From Symploca sp. SIO1C2 (GTDB lineage: Bacteria; Cyanobacteriota; Cyanobacteriia; Cyanobacteriales; Coleofasciculaceae): a DNA stretch of 64,000 nt. Shown here piece after piece: positions 44,027 to 54,135 of the stretch. The stretch is from positions 577,250 to 641,249 of the forward strand of contig JAAHFP010000001.1 in the NCBI GenBank assembly GCA_010672925.1. Direction: 5' to 3'. The position numbers and the translations under genes are program-made. Within the stretch, counting starts at the first letter, position 1; every line of letters begins with the position of its first letter. Below the pieces are notes generated by a model. It was not told the DNA's origin. It saw nothing but the letters and a program-made list of their open reading frames with translations, and made no database searches.

Positions 44027-44781
44027 GTTTTTCCTAATATAAAGTTAAAGGATTGAAGAGGGTTGAGCCCTGAAGCTAATTAGTACCTTGCTTAGACCCA
44101 ATCGCAAGAAAAATTAGCAGCAATCTGTGCTAATGGTATAGTTGCTGTATGGACATCCTCTGGGTCGGAAGCAGGATGGAGAGTAGAATCTACCCAAACA
44201 ACTTAGCTAATGCCAGCCGTTGAGATAGTCTGGGATAGACTCGGTAGCGATAACGTGCCTTCATGTTAACGTTGTACATAATATTTTTGTACAATATTTA
44301 GGAAAGAGCCGTCTTTCTATGACGGAGATTGAAACCCATTTATTTGGTCACTCCTCTAATAATTATCTGCTCAACTATCTTTGTGTAGCTGACATAAAAG
44401 CTACAAATTTGGTCAACAAAAGGCTAAACTGGGTTAAACTAAGACCTGTGATAATAATTTATTCCTTAAATTATTAGCTAGGAATTAATTTACATGAGAA
44501 GCTGACGGTTCTTTCCTAAAAGCTTAAGAGAATATTTATATTATAGGAAATGTTGTCATCTGGCAATCCCAACAAACAGATAAATTACTTTGTAACTTTC
44601 AATACATACTATTTGATTAAATTACTGTAGTGCAGTAGTCATAGTACATTTGCACCAAAAAAGTAAAGAGTTCATGTAAATTTAACTACTACAGCGCTTG
44701 AAGTAGTGACAAAGACCGGGACTCATTTGCTATGTTTGTTGTGGAGACCTTTAATACTTAGCCGTTCTCAGGAGAAAAAGC
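44027..44781. other. 755-bp gap between divergent glsF and cupin genes
   Basis: AT-rich, presumably carrying the promoters of both genes. It contains the NtcA-like site listed next and TGTACATAATATTTTTGTAC near 44274. No gene is supported. Confidence 0.5.
44592..44605. promoter_or_regulatory. Candidate NtcA site GTA-N8-TAC
   Basis: GTAACTTTCAATAC fits the nitrogen regulator consensus exactly, and a TACTGT (-10, TAN3T) lies at 44623-44628, close to the class II spacing. It could serve the cupin gene (start 44782) or, less likely, glsF 570 bp away. A 6-base-specified motif arises often by chance. Confidence 0.3.
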
Positions 44782-45216
44782 ATGGTTCAGTCGAGAGAGA
44801 AAGATGCTTCTCACATTTCGGCAATTACCCTACCAACATCCATGGCGGTGAAAGAGCCTGGTACTTATGGTGAGCGACCTTGGGGCTCATTCACAGTTTT
44901 GGAAGAAGGGCGAGGATACAAAATTAAGCGCATTGAGGTGAACCCTGGTCACCGCCTTAGTTTACAGATGCATCACCACCGTAGTGAACATTGGATCGTT
45001 GTCAGCGGTACTGCCAAGGTAGTTTGTGGCGATAAAGAATTGATCATTTATCAAAATCAGTCTACCTATGTTCCCCAATGCCATACTCACCGGCTGGAGA
45101 ATCCCGGCATTATTCCCTTAGTATTGATTGAAGTACAAAATGGGGAGTACCTTGGAGAAGACGATATTGTCCGGTTTGAAGATGACTACTACCGTAACTC
45201 TTCCGAAGGAAAATAA
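44782..45216 (+). CDS. Cupin protein, type II mannose-6-phosphate isomerase-like
   Basis: The protein has 144 residues and one cupin domain. ERPWGSFTVLEEGRGYKIKR and the metal motif QMHHHRSEHWIVVSG (His, His, Glu) with the later HTHRLENPG match the isomerase domain of bifunctional mannose-1-phosphate guanylyltransferases. Here it is free-standing. It may interconvert mannose-6-P and fructose-6-P, feeding GDP-mannose for polysaccharide. A terminator follows. Confidence 0.85.
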   Translation: MVQSREKDASHISAITLPTSMAVKEPGTYGERPWGSFTVLEEGRGYKIKRIEVNPGHRLSLQMHHHRSEHWIVVSGTAKVVCGDKELIIYQNQSTYVPQCHTHRLENPGIIPLVLIEVQNGEYLGEDDIVRFEDDYYRNSSEGK

Positions 45217-45264
45217 ATCAAAGTCCCGGGTGCATCCCAAAATTGCTAATTCAAGACTTGTCAG

Positions 45265-45290
45265 CTATCAGCTAAAAAGCTGATAGTTTA
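45265..45290 (+). terminator. Terminator after the cupin gene
   Basis: CTATCAGC and GCTGATAG pair around TAAAAA and are followed by TTTA. The T-run is short. Confidence 0.6.
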
Positions 45291-45329
45291 TGGCTTAAAA
45301 CTCCTGAACTCCTTACTTCCTCTTCATTC

Positions 45330-45659
45330 ATGGTTAATCTGAGCAAAGCTGCTGTCAGTGAAATTAGACGCCTACAGGTCAAGCGTGATAACCAAGCAGC
45401 ACGACTGCGTCTAGGAGTTCAAGCTGGTGGATGTGCCCAACTCTACTACACTATTGATTTTGATGACGAGATCAATCCTGGTGATCACATTTATGAGAGT
45501 GAAGGCATTTCTGTCATAGTAGATACTTCCAGCCTCAACTACATCAACGGTTTGATGCTAGATTATGCCGAAGACCTCATGGGAGGGGGGTTTCGCTTCC
45601 ATAACCCCAACGCCCTAGAGAGCTGTGGTTGCGGCAATTCTTTCCGTGTAGAAGCTTGA
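45330..45659 (+). CDS. IscA/HesB-family iron-sulfur assembly protein
   Basis: The protein has 109 residues. The three conserved cysteines are present: Cys35 (QAGGCAQ) and Cys99/Cys101 (ESCGCGNSF). A-type carriers of this kind pass Fe-S clusters to apoproteins. It precedes the str operon by 122 bp, where a separate promoter is seen. Confidence 0.92.
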   Translation: MVNLSKAAVSEIRRLQVKRDNQAARLRLGVQAGGCAQLYYTIDFDDEINPGDHIYESEGISVIVDTSSLNYINGLMLDYAEDLMGGGFRFHNPNALESCGCGNSFRVEA

Positions 45660-45699
45660 ATTACGACAGATTGACACCAGCTCTAAATTAGAAAAACAA

Positions 45700-45729
45700 T
45701 TGACACCAGCTCGGCAATGTCGATACAAT
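45700..45729 (+). promoter_or_regulatory. Promoter of the str operon
   Basis: TTGACA at 45700-45705 and TACAAT at 45724-45729 have an 18-bp spacer, 50 bp before rpsL. A 14-bp direct repeat ATTGACACCAGCTC at 45670-45683 and 45699-45712 duplicates the -35 region. Confidence 0.7.
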
Positions 45730-45781
45730 TAAAAGCTGTCAATATTTAGAACTGTCAAGGGAGCTGTACACTCCGTAACTC

Positions 45782-46153
45782 ATGCCCACAATCCAACAGC
45801 TCATTCGTAGCGAAAGAGCAAAAGCTAAGAAGAAGACCAAATCCCCAGCGCTGAAGCAATGTCCCCAGCGTAGAGGTGTCTGTACCAGAGTATACACAAC
45901 AACTCCCAAGAAACCGAATTCAGCCCTAAGAAAAGTGGCAAGAGTTCGCCTGACTTCCGGTTTTGAAGTGACGGCTTATATTCCAGGTATTGGTCACAAC
46001 CTACAAGAACATTCAGTTGTGATGATTAGGGGAGGTCGTGTTAAAGACCTGCCAGGAGTTAGATACCATATTATTCGGGGAACTCTAGATACTGCAGGAG
46101 TTAAAGATAGGACTCAAAGCCGTTCTAAGTATGGAACAAAGCGCCCTAAGTAA
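45782..46153 (+). CDS. rpsL: 30S ribosomal protein S12
   Basis: The protein has 123 residues, with PTIQQLIR at the start, the decoding-centre loop [18 protein letters not shown] and [13 protein letters not shown] at the end. First gene of the str operon. There is a 277-bp gap to rpsG without another gene. Confidence 0.98.
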   Translation: MPTIQQLIRSERAKAKKKTKSPALKQCPQRRGVCTRVYTTTPKKPNSALRKVARVRLTSGFEVTAYIPGIGHNLQEHSVVMIRGGRVKDLPGVRYHIIRGTLDTAGVKDRTQSRSKYGTKRPK

Positions 46154-46430
46154 GTTTTAAGTCTCTTTGTTAACTACGATAGATAGTGTTTTTGCTCCTA
46201 TATAGCTCACTTCCTCTTTGCTATTTGAAATTTGGGCAAGGTTAATTAATCATGGCTTTATTTGCTACACAGCAAGACCAAAGTAGCAAGGTCTGGTACC
46301 TCAATGCTATTGCTTTTTAAGGTTCTAAGACTCTGAGGAAGGAAACGATAAAGGAAAAGTCTTAGGCGTAGTACAACAGTAGTTGTATAGGTTTCCAATT
46401 TTCAATATTGTCTATAGTTTTGCTTGATTT

Positions 46431-46901
46431 ATGTCTCGTCGCACAGTTATCAAAAAGCGCCCTGTTCCTCCCGATCCAGTGTACAATAGCCGCCTAATTA
46501 GCATGATGGTGCGGCGGATTATGCACCATGGGAAAAAATCTGTTGCCAATCGCATCATCTACGGGGCGATGAAAATAATTGAGGAACGTACTGGTAAAGA
46601 ACCTCTGGAAACCTTTGAAAAAGCAGTACGAAATGTCACTCCTTTAGTAGAAGTTAAGGCTCGTCGGGTCGGAGGTGCAACCTATCAAGTGCCGATGGAA
46701 GTCCGCTCAGACCGAGGAACCACTCTTGCCCTACGTTGGCTAATCCGATTTTCAAGAGCCCGTTCAGGTCGAACAATGGCTAGCAAACTAGCGAATGAGT
46801 TGATGGATGCCGCTAACGAAACCGGAAACGCTATTCGCAAGCGTGAAGAAACCCATAGAATGGCAGAAGCAAATAAAGCCTTCGCCCATTATCGTTACTG
46901 A
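46431..46901 (+). CDS. rpsG: 30S ribosomal protein S7
   Basis: The protein has 156 residues, starting [20 protein letters not shown] and ending AFAHYRY, of usual length. Second gene of the str operon; it nucleates assembly of the 30S head. Confidence 0.98.
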   Translation: MSRRTVIKKRPVPPDPVYNSRLISMMVRRIMHHGKKSVANRIIYGAMKIIEERTGKEPLETFEKAVRNVTPLVEVKARRVGGATYQVPMEVRSDRGTTLALRWLIRFSRARSGRTMASKLANELMDAANETGNAIRKREETHRMAEANKAFAHYRY

Positions 46902-47051
46902 TTTTAAGTAGTGCTACTGACGTATTAGTGAGATTTGTAGAGCTTGATTAACAGATTGCTCTGCTGCAAATCCCTAAAATTTTAAACGAAAGTATAGAAT
47001 TGTAAACAGATAGTACAAATAGTAACGTGCAGATGACAGTGGCAGCAAACG

Positions 47052-47058
47052 AAGGAGG
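47052..47058 (+). promoter_or_regulatory. Ribosome binding site of fusA
   Basis: AAGGAGG lies 5 bp before a GTG start and fixes that start. Confidence 0.85.
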
Positions 47059-47063
47059 TAGCT

Positions 47064-49139
47064 GTGGCAAGAACCACCCCGCTTGAAAGAACGCGCAATA
47101 TCGGTATTGCAGCCCACATTGATGCGGGCAAAACAACAACAACTGAACGAATTCTGTTTTATTCAGGGATTGTTCACAAAATCGGTGAAGTCCATGACGG
47201 GACAGCAGTAACCGATTGGATGGCACAAGAGCGGGAGCGGGGAATTACCATCACTGCCGCTGCCATCAGCACCAGCTGGAGAGAACACCAGATTAATATT
47301 ATCGATACACCGGGTCACGTTGACTTCACAATTGAAGTTGAGCGTTCGATGCGAGTCTTAGATGGCGTGATTGCTGTTTTCTGCTCAGTAGGAGGCGTTC
47401 AACCTCAATCTGAGACAGTGTGGCGTCAGGCAGATCGTTATAAAGTGCCTCGTGTTGTGTTTGTCAACAAGATGGACCGTACTGGTGCTAATTTCTTTAA
47501 GGTATACGACCAAATTCGCGATCGCCTGCGGTGCAACGCAGTTCCTATTCAAATACCCATTGGGAAAGAAAGCGACTTACGAGGCATTGTTGACTTGGTG
47601 CGGATGCGAGCAAAGATTTACACCAATGACCTGGGAACGGATATTGAGGACACCGAAATTCCGGAAGATGTCAAGGAACAGGCAGAAGAATTCCGTAAAA
47701 AGCTAATCGAATCCGTTGCTGAAACTGACGAAGCTTTGATCGAGAAGTACCTCGAAGGTGAAGAACTTACCGAGGATGAAATACGCACTGCTCTACGCAA
47801 AGGCACTATTGATGGGACAATCGTACCCATGCTCTGTGGCTCTGCTTTCAAAAATAAAGGTGTTCAGCTGCTACTCGACGCTGTAATCGATTACTTACCA
47901 GCTCCCATTGATGTTCCACCAATTGAGGGAACATTGCCAGACGGTACAGTTACCCAAAGGGTCGCTGATGATGAAGCACCGATGTCAGCCCTAGCCTTCA
48001 AGATTATGGCGGACCCCTATGGACGCTTGACTTTCCTGCGGGTCTACTCGGGCATACTCAAGAAGGGTAGCTATGTCTTCAACTCCACCAAGGATCGTAA
48101 GGAAAGAATCTCACGCCTAATTCGTTTGAAAGCAAACGATAGGGAAGATGTTGAGGAGCTAAGGGCTGGTGACTTGGGAGCAGCGGTTGGCTTGAAGCAA
48201 ACGATTACTGGGGATACCATCTGTGAGCCAGAAACCCCAGTAATTCTGGAATCTCTCTATATTCCCGAACCGGTAATTTCAGTAGCAGTAGAGCCAAAAA
48301 CCAAGCAGGATATGGAGAAGCTATCCAAAGCGCTCCAGGCTCTATCGGAAGAAGACCCAACCTTCCGAGTAAGCATTGATTCAGAAACCAACCAAACTGT
48401 AATTGCAGGAATGGGGGAGTTGCACCTGGAAATTCTAGTAGACCGGATGCTGCGAGAGTTCAAGGTAGAAGCTAATGTTGGGGCTCCACAGGTGGCCTAC
48501 CGAGAAACAGTTCGCAAACCAGTTAAAGCTGAAGGCAAGTTTATTCGCCAAAGCGGTGGTAAGGGTCAGTACGGCCATGTCGTAATCGAATTGGAGCCAG
48601 GAGAACCGGGCACCGGTTTTGAATTTGTCTCCAAGATTGTTGGCGGTGCTGTACCAAAAGAATTCATTTCCCCTGCTGAGCAGGGAATGAAAGAATCCTG
48701 CGAATCTGGTGTAATAGCCGGTTATCCTTTGATTGACATCAAAGCCACTTTAGTTGATGGGTCTTTCCACGATGTAGACTCTTCAGAAATGGCATTTAAG
48801 ATCGCTGGGTCAATGGCAATCAAGAATGCAGTGCTCAAGGCTTCACCAGTACTATTAGAGCCTATGATGAAAGTTGAAGTTGAAGTGCCTGAAGACTTCC
48901 TTGGGGACGTCATGGGTGACCTCAACTCCCGCCGTGGTCAAATAGAGGGTATGGATTCTGAGGAAAATTTAGCTAAAGTCACTGCGAAAGTTCCACTAGC
49001 AGAGATGTTTGGCTATGCTACTGATATCCGCTCTAAGACTCAAGGTCGGGGTATTTTCTCAATGGAATTCAGCAACTATGACGAGGTGCCTCGCAATGTG
49101 GCTGAAGCGATCATCGCTAAAAACAAAGGGAACGCATAA
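47064..49139 (+). CDS. fusA: Translation elongation factor G
   Basis: The protein has 691 residues from a GTG. The G domain has [23 protein letters not shown] and NKMDR, followed by the EF-G domains II-V ([12 protein letters not shown] in domain IV). It drives ribosome translocation. tuf follows 24 bp later. Confidence 0.98.
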   Translation: MARTTPLERTRNIGIAAHIDAGKTTTTERILFYSGIVHKIGEVHDGTAVTDWMAQERERGITITAAAISTSWREHQINIIDTPGHVDFTIEVERSMRVLDGVIAVFCSVGGVQPQSETVWRQADRYKVPRVVFVNKMDRTGANFFKVYDQIRDRLRCNAVPIQIPIGKESDLRGIVDLVRMRAKIYTNDLGTDIEDTEIPEDVKEQAEEFRKKLIESVAETDEALIEKYLEGEELTEDEIRTALRKGTIDGTIVPMLCGSAFKNKGVQLLLDAVIDYLPAPIDVPPIEGTLPDGTVTQRVADDEAPMSALAFKIMADPYGRLTFLRVYSGILKKGSYVFNSTKDRKERISRLIRLKANDREDVEELRAGDLGAAVGLKQTITGDTICEPETPVILESLYIPEPVISVAVEPKTKQDMEKLSKALQALSEEDPTFRVSIDSETNQTVIAGMGELHLEILVDRMLREFKVEANVGAPQVAYRETVRKPVKAEGKFIRQSGGKGQYGHVVIELEPGEPGTGFEFVSKIVGGAVPKEFISPAEQGMKESCESGVIAGYPLIDIKATLVDGSFHDVDSSEMAFKIAGSMAIKNAVLKASPVLLEPMMKVEVEVPEDFLGDVMGDLNSRRGQIEGMDSEENLAKVTAKVPLAEMFGYATDIRSKTQGRGIFSMEFSNYDEVPRNVAEAIIAKNKGNA

Positions 49140-49163
49140 CTAGGAATAAGGAACACATAATTC

Positions 49164-50393
49164 ATGGCACGCGCAAAGTTTGAAAGGAATAAACCCCACG
49201 TTAACATCGGCACTATTGGTCACGTAGACCACGGTAAAACTACCCTAACTGCTGCCATCACTATGTCATTGGCAGCACAAGGGAAAGCCAAAGTCAAAAG
49301 CTATGAAGAAATCGACGCGGCTCCCGAGGAAAAAGCACGGGGTATTACTATCAACACTGCCCATGTTGAGTATGAAACTGACAATCGTCACTATGCTCAC
49401 GTAGACTGCCCAGGACACGCGGACTACGTTAAGAACATGATCACAGGGGCAGCTCAAATGGATGGAGCCATTCTTGTGGTTTCCGCTGCTGATGGTCCAA
49501 TGCCACAAACCAAAGAGCATATTCTCCTAGCACGTCAGGTGGGAGTTCCTAACATCGTTGTTTTCTTGAACAAACAAGACCAAGTAGACGACGACGAACT
49601 GATCGAACTAGTAGAACTAGAAGTCCGCGAACTCTTGAGCGATTATGACTTTGATGGTGACAATATACCCATTGTTATTGGCTCAGCATTGCAGGCAGTG
49701 GAAGCTCTCACCAGCAAACCGGATATTGCCAAGGGCGACAATGAATGGGTTGACAAGATCCTCGCTCTCATGGACGAAGTAGACAAAGATATCCCGACAC
49801 CAGAGCGGGATATTGATAAGCCCTTCCTGATGGCAGTGGAAGACGTATTCTCGATCACAGGTCGGGGAACCGTAGCCACCGGTCGTATTGAGCGGGGTAA
49901 AGTCAAAGTAGGTGAAAAAGTAGAACTAGTCGGCATTCAAGGTACACGGGAAACAACCGTCACTGGTGTGGAAATGTTCCAAAAGACCTTGGACGAAGGC
50001 ATGGCTGGTGACAACGTAGGAGTACTGCTGCGGGGTATTGACAAAACCGGTATTGAGCGGGGGATGGTGCTCGCCAAACCTGGTTCCATTACCCCTCACA
50101 CCAAATTTGAATCTGAGGTGTACGTTTTGAAAAAAGACGAAGGTGGGCGTCACACCCCCTTCTTCTCCGGCTACCGTCCTCAATTCTACGTGCGCACTAC
50201 CGATGTTACCGGTACAATCGATGCTTTTACTGCTGACGATGGTTCTACCGCAGAAATGGTGATGCCAGGCGATCGCATCAAAATGACTGTACAGCTAATC
50301 AACCCGATCGCTATTGAACAAGGAATGCGCTTTGCCATTCGAGAAGGTGGTCGTACCATCGGTTCGGGTGTCGTTTCCAAAATCCTCGAGTAG
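49164..50393 (+). CDS. tuf: Translation elongation factor Tu
   Basis: The protein has 409 residues, the cyanobacterial/plastid length. [10 protein letters not shown], the switch region [22 protein letters not shown] and NKQDQVDD are seen, with the family's insert near residues 180-190. It delivers aminoacyl-tRNA to the ribosome. Confidence 0.98.
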   Translation: MARAKFERNKPHVNIGTIGHVDHGKTTLTAAITMSLAAQGKAKVKSYEEIDAAPEEKARGITINTAHVEYETDNRHYAHVDCPGHADYVKNMITGAAQMDGAILVVSAADGPMPQTKEHILLARQVGVPNIVVFLNKQDQVDDDELIELVELEVRELLSDYDFDGDNIPIVIGSALQAVEALTSKPDIAKGDNEWVDKILALMDEVDKDIPTPERDIDKPFLMAVEDVFSITGRGTVATGRIERGKVKVGEKVELVGIQGTRETTVTGVEMFQKTLDEGMAGDNVGVLLRGIDKTGIERGMVLAKPGSITPHTKFESEVYVLKKDEGGRHTPFFSGYRPQFYVRTTDVTGTIDAFTADDGSTAEMVMPGDRIKMTVQLINPIAIEQGMRFAIREGGRTIGSGVVSKILE

Positions 50394-50506
50394 CACTATT
50401 GCGATTTTGAACAGGGGCAGAGAGGCAGTAGCTTTTCTGCTCCTTATTAATCTGTTGTAGCTTAGCTACTCTTAACCCCTTACTTTTGAACCTGGAAAAT
50501 TAAACA

Positions 50507-50824
50507 ATGGCAACGATTCAACAACAAAAAATTCGGATTCGCCTGAAAGCCTTTGACCGGAGATTACTTGATACCTCTTGTGAGAAGATAGTTGATACAG
50601 CTAACCGGACAAACGCCACAGCTATTGGTCCTATTCCCTTACCTACTAAACGTCGTATTTATTGCATTTTGCGATCGCCCCACGTTGATAAAGATTCGCG
50701 GGAACATTTTGAAACACGCACCCACCGACGCATTATTGATATTTATCAGCCTTCTTCCAAAACCATCGACGCTTTGATGAAGCTTGATTTACCTGCGGGT
50801 GTTGATATTGAAGTGAAGCTTTAA
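50507..50824 (+). CDS. rpsJ: 30S ribosomal protein S10
   Basis: The protein has 105 residues. [18 protein letters not shown], then [20 protein letters not shown] and ending GVDIEVKL, fit S10. It ends the cyanobacterial str operon. Confidence 0.98.
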   Translation: MATIQQQKIRIRLKAFDRRLLDTSCEKIVDTANRTNATAIGPIPLPTKRRIYCILRSPHVDKDSREHFETRTHRRIIDIYQPSSKTIDALMKLDLPAGVDIEVKL

Positions 50825-50942
50825 AACTCACAGATGAATTTTTTAGGGGTTTTTAACTGTAACTTAATCCCTAAGCAAGGCTATCCGATGTCATTCCTTT
50901 GGGTAGCTTTCCCACTCAGGTCATCCACTTTCACTTGAAAGA

Positions 50943-51785
50943 TCAGCTTTTTTGAAAAATCCAAAAAGCTGAAAAATAGGAAACTTGTATTTTATTGTCC
51001 CAGTTTTTCTCTAAGGTTTCTCTCAAACCAGCAAACAAGGAATTTCTTTGCTGCGACTCTAAGCTGATGTAGGGTGAGTATGTACTCAATAACATCAGGT
51101 AATCATCAATGCTATAGGTGAGTTCACAAAGTAAATCTTCAGATTGACAATCTTGAAAATAATCTGAGTTTGTTACCTTCTCAGCAAACTCCTTGAGCTT
51201 TTTTAGCTGAGTTGTTGTGTCTTCAAAATATTTTCTTAAAGTTGGAGCGTGGTTTTGATATACCTCGTCTAACATATGGTAAACCTCCTGCTCTGGGTGT
51301 GGCCTAGTATTCCACAGTAAAATTAAATTACCACTCTTTTTTAAGGCCCCATGAACTTTAAGATATCCACTTTCAGGGGAAACCCAATGAAAAGCAGTTG
51401 CAGCTAGAACCGCATCGAATCTCTCAGATTCTAGCTCCCACTCCTCAAAAGTAGTGTTCTTTACTTCTACATTGCCATACTGAGCACAATTTTTTTCTGC
51501 TAGCTGACAAGCTGATTCACTTGGTTCTAGACAGGTTATTTTAAATCCTAATTTTCCAAAAGCCTTAGTTGCATTTCCAGGACCGCATCCTATTTCCAGA
51601 ATTGTTGCATCCTCTGGGAGTTTTGCTGACTCTACAGCCCGATTGATTATAGTTGGAGAATAGTTCGGTCTAGTCCTGTTGTAGGCATCTGCAACTGAAC
51701 TAAACCAGCTTTTGCCTTGTTTGGAGGTTCTGATATCCGCTACGAGAGAGAACCAGTTTCCGTCTTGTGACAAATCTTGCATCAA
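50943..51785 (-). CDS. Class I SAM-dependent methyltransferase (type 11)
   Basis: The protein has 280 residues. Motif I is ILEIGCGPGNATKAF (about 60-74), followed by ITCLEPSESAC, DAVLAATAFHWV and NLILLWNTRP. The substrate is unknown. A Met-Met start is used. The next gene on this strand, also a methyltransferase, lies only 59 bp upstream, so co-transcription is likely. Confidence 0.82.
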   Translation of the reverse strand: MMQDLSQDGNWFSLVADIRTSKQGKSWFSSVADAYNRTRPNYSPTIINRAVESAKLPEDATILEIGCGPGNATKAFGKLGFKITCLEPSESACQLAEKNCAQYGNVEVKNTTFEEWELESERFDAVLAATAFHWVSPESGYLKVHGALKKSGNLILLWNTRPHPEQEVYHMLDEVYQNHAPTLRKYFEDTTTQLKKLKEFAEKVTNSDYFQDCQSEDLLCELTYSIDDYLMLLSTYSPYISLESQQRNSLFAGLRETLEKNWDNKIQVSYFSAFWIFQKS

Positions 51786-51844
51786 AGGTTACTTATTAAT
51801 GATCGTTTATAGATAGCTCTGTACCAGATCATGGCAATTTTTTC

Positions 51845-52624
51845 TTACGTTTTACCTGCCATCCCCCCAAACACTGCCATCCCATAATATTTCCAAGGCA
51901 CTGCTACTGAAGTAAATCCAGCAGCTGTCAGCATTTGCAAATGGACGTATAGCGTTGCAAAGCGATCAGGACCAGAATAACCATGAGAGATATTCGTTCC
52001 GAACTTAGCGCGAACTTCTGCGAGGTTTGTTCCTTGAGTTTGTGCCCAATGCTCTCGCATTTCCTGGTAAACTTCCTTGAGGGCTGGCGATTCTGGTAAA
52101 ACCCGGTCAGCATTCCAAAACACCCCCTCTGGTTTGAGACTTTTCCGAATGCGCTCAAACAACTTAAGCTTCATCTCATCGGTAAGATGATGAATTGCAA
52201 AAGAGGAAATACAAGCATCAAATTCCTCTGGAAGTAATAAGTTGTTATCTGCCCAGTCGCCAAAATCTCCCTCAAAACCTTTCCATCTATTGCTATATCC
52301 AGCTTCCTCAATTTTGGCCGAGGCAAAAGCCAGCATACGGGGCGAATAATCGAGTGCAATCACTTCCGCATCCCGACAGCGCTCAAGGATTGTCAAACTT
52401 GTCTCGCCAGTACCACAACCTAGATCAAGTACTCGGTGGGCGGCAGGAGGAGTACAACGGGCTAAAACATCTAAAATTTCCTCGTAGCGGGGCATTAGTT
52501 GGCGAATGCCACTGTCAAAGTTAGCAATTTCTGCAAAAACTTCTCCTTGGAAAATCTCCTTCATAAGTAGAAATAATTGTCGTGCTGCACTGACCAGCAA
52601 AGATTTTACCTTAAACTTACCCAT
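51845..52624 (-). CDS. Class I SAM-dependent methyltransferase
   Basis: The protein has 259 residues; Met21 is an alternative start. VLDLGCGTGETSLTIL is motif I, and VIALDYSPRMLAFA and ISSFAIHHLTDEMKL follow. It resembles trans-aconitate- or ubiquinone-type methyltransferases only in general. The C-terminus ends WKYYGMAVFGGMAGKT. It is upstream of the gene ending at 50943 on the same strand. Confidence 0.82.
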   Translation of the reverse strand: MGKFKVKSLLVSAARQLFLLMKEIFQGEVFAEIANFDSGIRQLMPRYEEILDVLARCTPPAAHRVLDLGCGTGETSLTILERCRDAEVIALDYSPRMLAFASAKIEEAGYSNRWKGFEGDFGDWADNNLLLPEEFDACISSFAIHHLTDEMKLKLFERIRKSLKPEGVFWNADRVLPESPALKEVYQEMREHWAQTQGTNLAEVRAKFGTNISHGYSGPDRFATLYVHLQMLTAAGFTSVAVPWKYYGMAVFGGMAGKT

Positions 52625-52849
52625 CGAGATGTACGAAAGTACACCTTAAAGCAATTTAAAACAAAACATCCAGAGAAAATGTACTACAACATATGTAGTT
52701 ATGTATTGGGTTGATCTAAGCCAACCCTCGCCGTAAGTTAGAGAAAGATAGTGATTTAGGAGTCGCCCATCTTTGTTAACCCGCCTTGTTCTAAAAGAAA
52801 TTCGTTAAAGTAAGTAAAGAAGCCCAGTTACAGTTTTTACCAAGGCACA

Positions 52850-53488
52850 ATGGCATCCCATTCCTCAATTGCTGTAAGAGAACTCCCTTTATTTCCACTG
52901 GAAGTGGTTTTATTTCCGGGGCGTCCTCTTCCCCTGCATATCTTTGAATTTCGCTACCGAATCATGATGAATACAATTTTGGATAGCGATCGCCGATTCG
53001 GGGTATTGATGTGGGATCAAGTTCAAGGCCAACCCGCTACAATTGGTTGCTGCGCTGAAATTATCCACTTCCAGCGGCTACCCGATGACCGGATGAAGAT
53101 TTTGACCTTAGGACAACAAAGATTTCGTGTTTTGGAATATGTCCGCGAAAAACCCTATCGCGTTGGCTTAGTAGAATGGATTGAAGACCAGCCAACAAAC
53201 AAAGACCTTAAAACGATGGCTATGTCAGTAGAACAACTACTGCGAGATGTTGTTCATCTTTCTGCAAAGTTGACTGACCAGAAAATTGAGTTACCGGAAG
53301 ATCTGCCTGATCTACCCCTAGAACTATCTTACTGGGTTGCGAGTAATCTCTACGGAGTAACCTCAGAACAACAAGCACTGCTGGAGATGCAAGATACAGC
53401 AACTCGTTTAGAAAGGGAAGTGGAAATTCTCACCTCAACCCGCAATCACTTGGCCGCACGTACAGTTCTCAAGGATACCTTAAATTAG
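52850..53488 (+). CDS. Lon protease N-terminal (substrate-binding) domain protein
   Basis: The protein has 212 residues. LPLFPLEVVLFPGRPLPLHIFEFRYRIM opens a free-standing Lon N-domain, and there is no ATPase or protease part. Such proteins are conserved in cyanobacteria and plants. Their role is unclear; an adaptor function is inferred. Confidence 0.9.
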   Translation: MASHSSIAVRELPLFPLEVVLFPGRPLPLHIFEFRYRIMMNTILDSDRRFGVLMWDQVQGQPATIGCCAEIIHFQRLPDDRMKILTLGQQRFRVLEYVREKPYRVGLVEWIEDQPTNKDLKTMAMSVEQLLRDVVHLSAKLTDQKIELPEDLPDLPLELSYWVASNLYGVTSEQQALLEMQDTATRLEREVEILTSTRNHLAARTVLKDTLN

Positions 53489-54135
53489 ATTGAGCGATTA
53501 GTAACTGCTCAATTTCTTTTACCCGAAAAAGTAAATGCAGCTGAAAGCCTGATGGGGAAAGGTGGATGTCAGCTGTTATGGATGATTGCTGTGCGATTGC
53601 TTCGACTACAGCAATAATTGATGACCAATAAAAAAATTTGCATCTTCATAACGATAAGTTAAACTGTATGACAGTGTAGGACATCGTGCAATGGCTGCTG
53701 GCAATTCCCCCCAGCAGGTAGAGAACCGGTAGGGGAACTTCAGTAATATTCCTGAAGGTTGTTGACTAATTACAGAGTATTGGTAAGGTGTGTATTTTAG
53801 GCTTATAGACTCAGTAAGTCGTTAGTAATACAAGAAGGCAGAAGATTGTCAGGGTTATTGTATCTACTTTTTAGTCTGCGACTCCAAGTGCGCAGCGTTT
53901 TTGATTAGCTATACTTATTACCTTTTTTTAAACTTCTTAACTTGCTATCAAAATCTTCATCGATATTAGCTATGAACATAACTATGATCGAGCTTTTCGG
54001 CTATCGACTCATTGAGACTGAGCCGAATCTATAAATTTTCTATAACCCTAATTATGTTCTGCAGTTAGTGTGTTTTAGTTCAAGTGAGTTACTAAATTTA
54101 GTATGTCAAAAGTGAGATGCATCCAGGAGTAAAAT
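53489..54135. other. 647-bp gap, no gene seen
   Basis: AT-rich upstream region of the kinase gene. I see only short hairpins such as CTTCAGTAATATTCCTGAAG near 53739. Confidence 0.5.
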
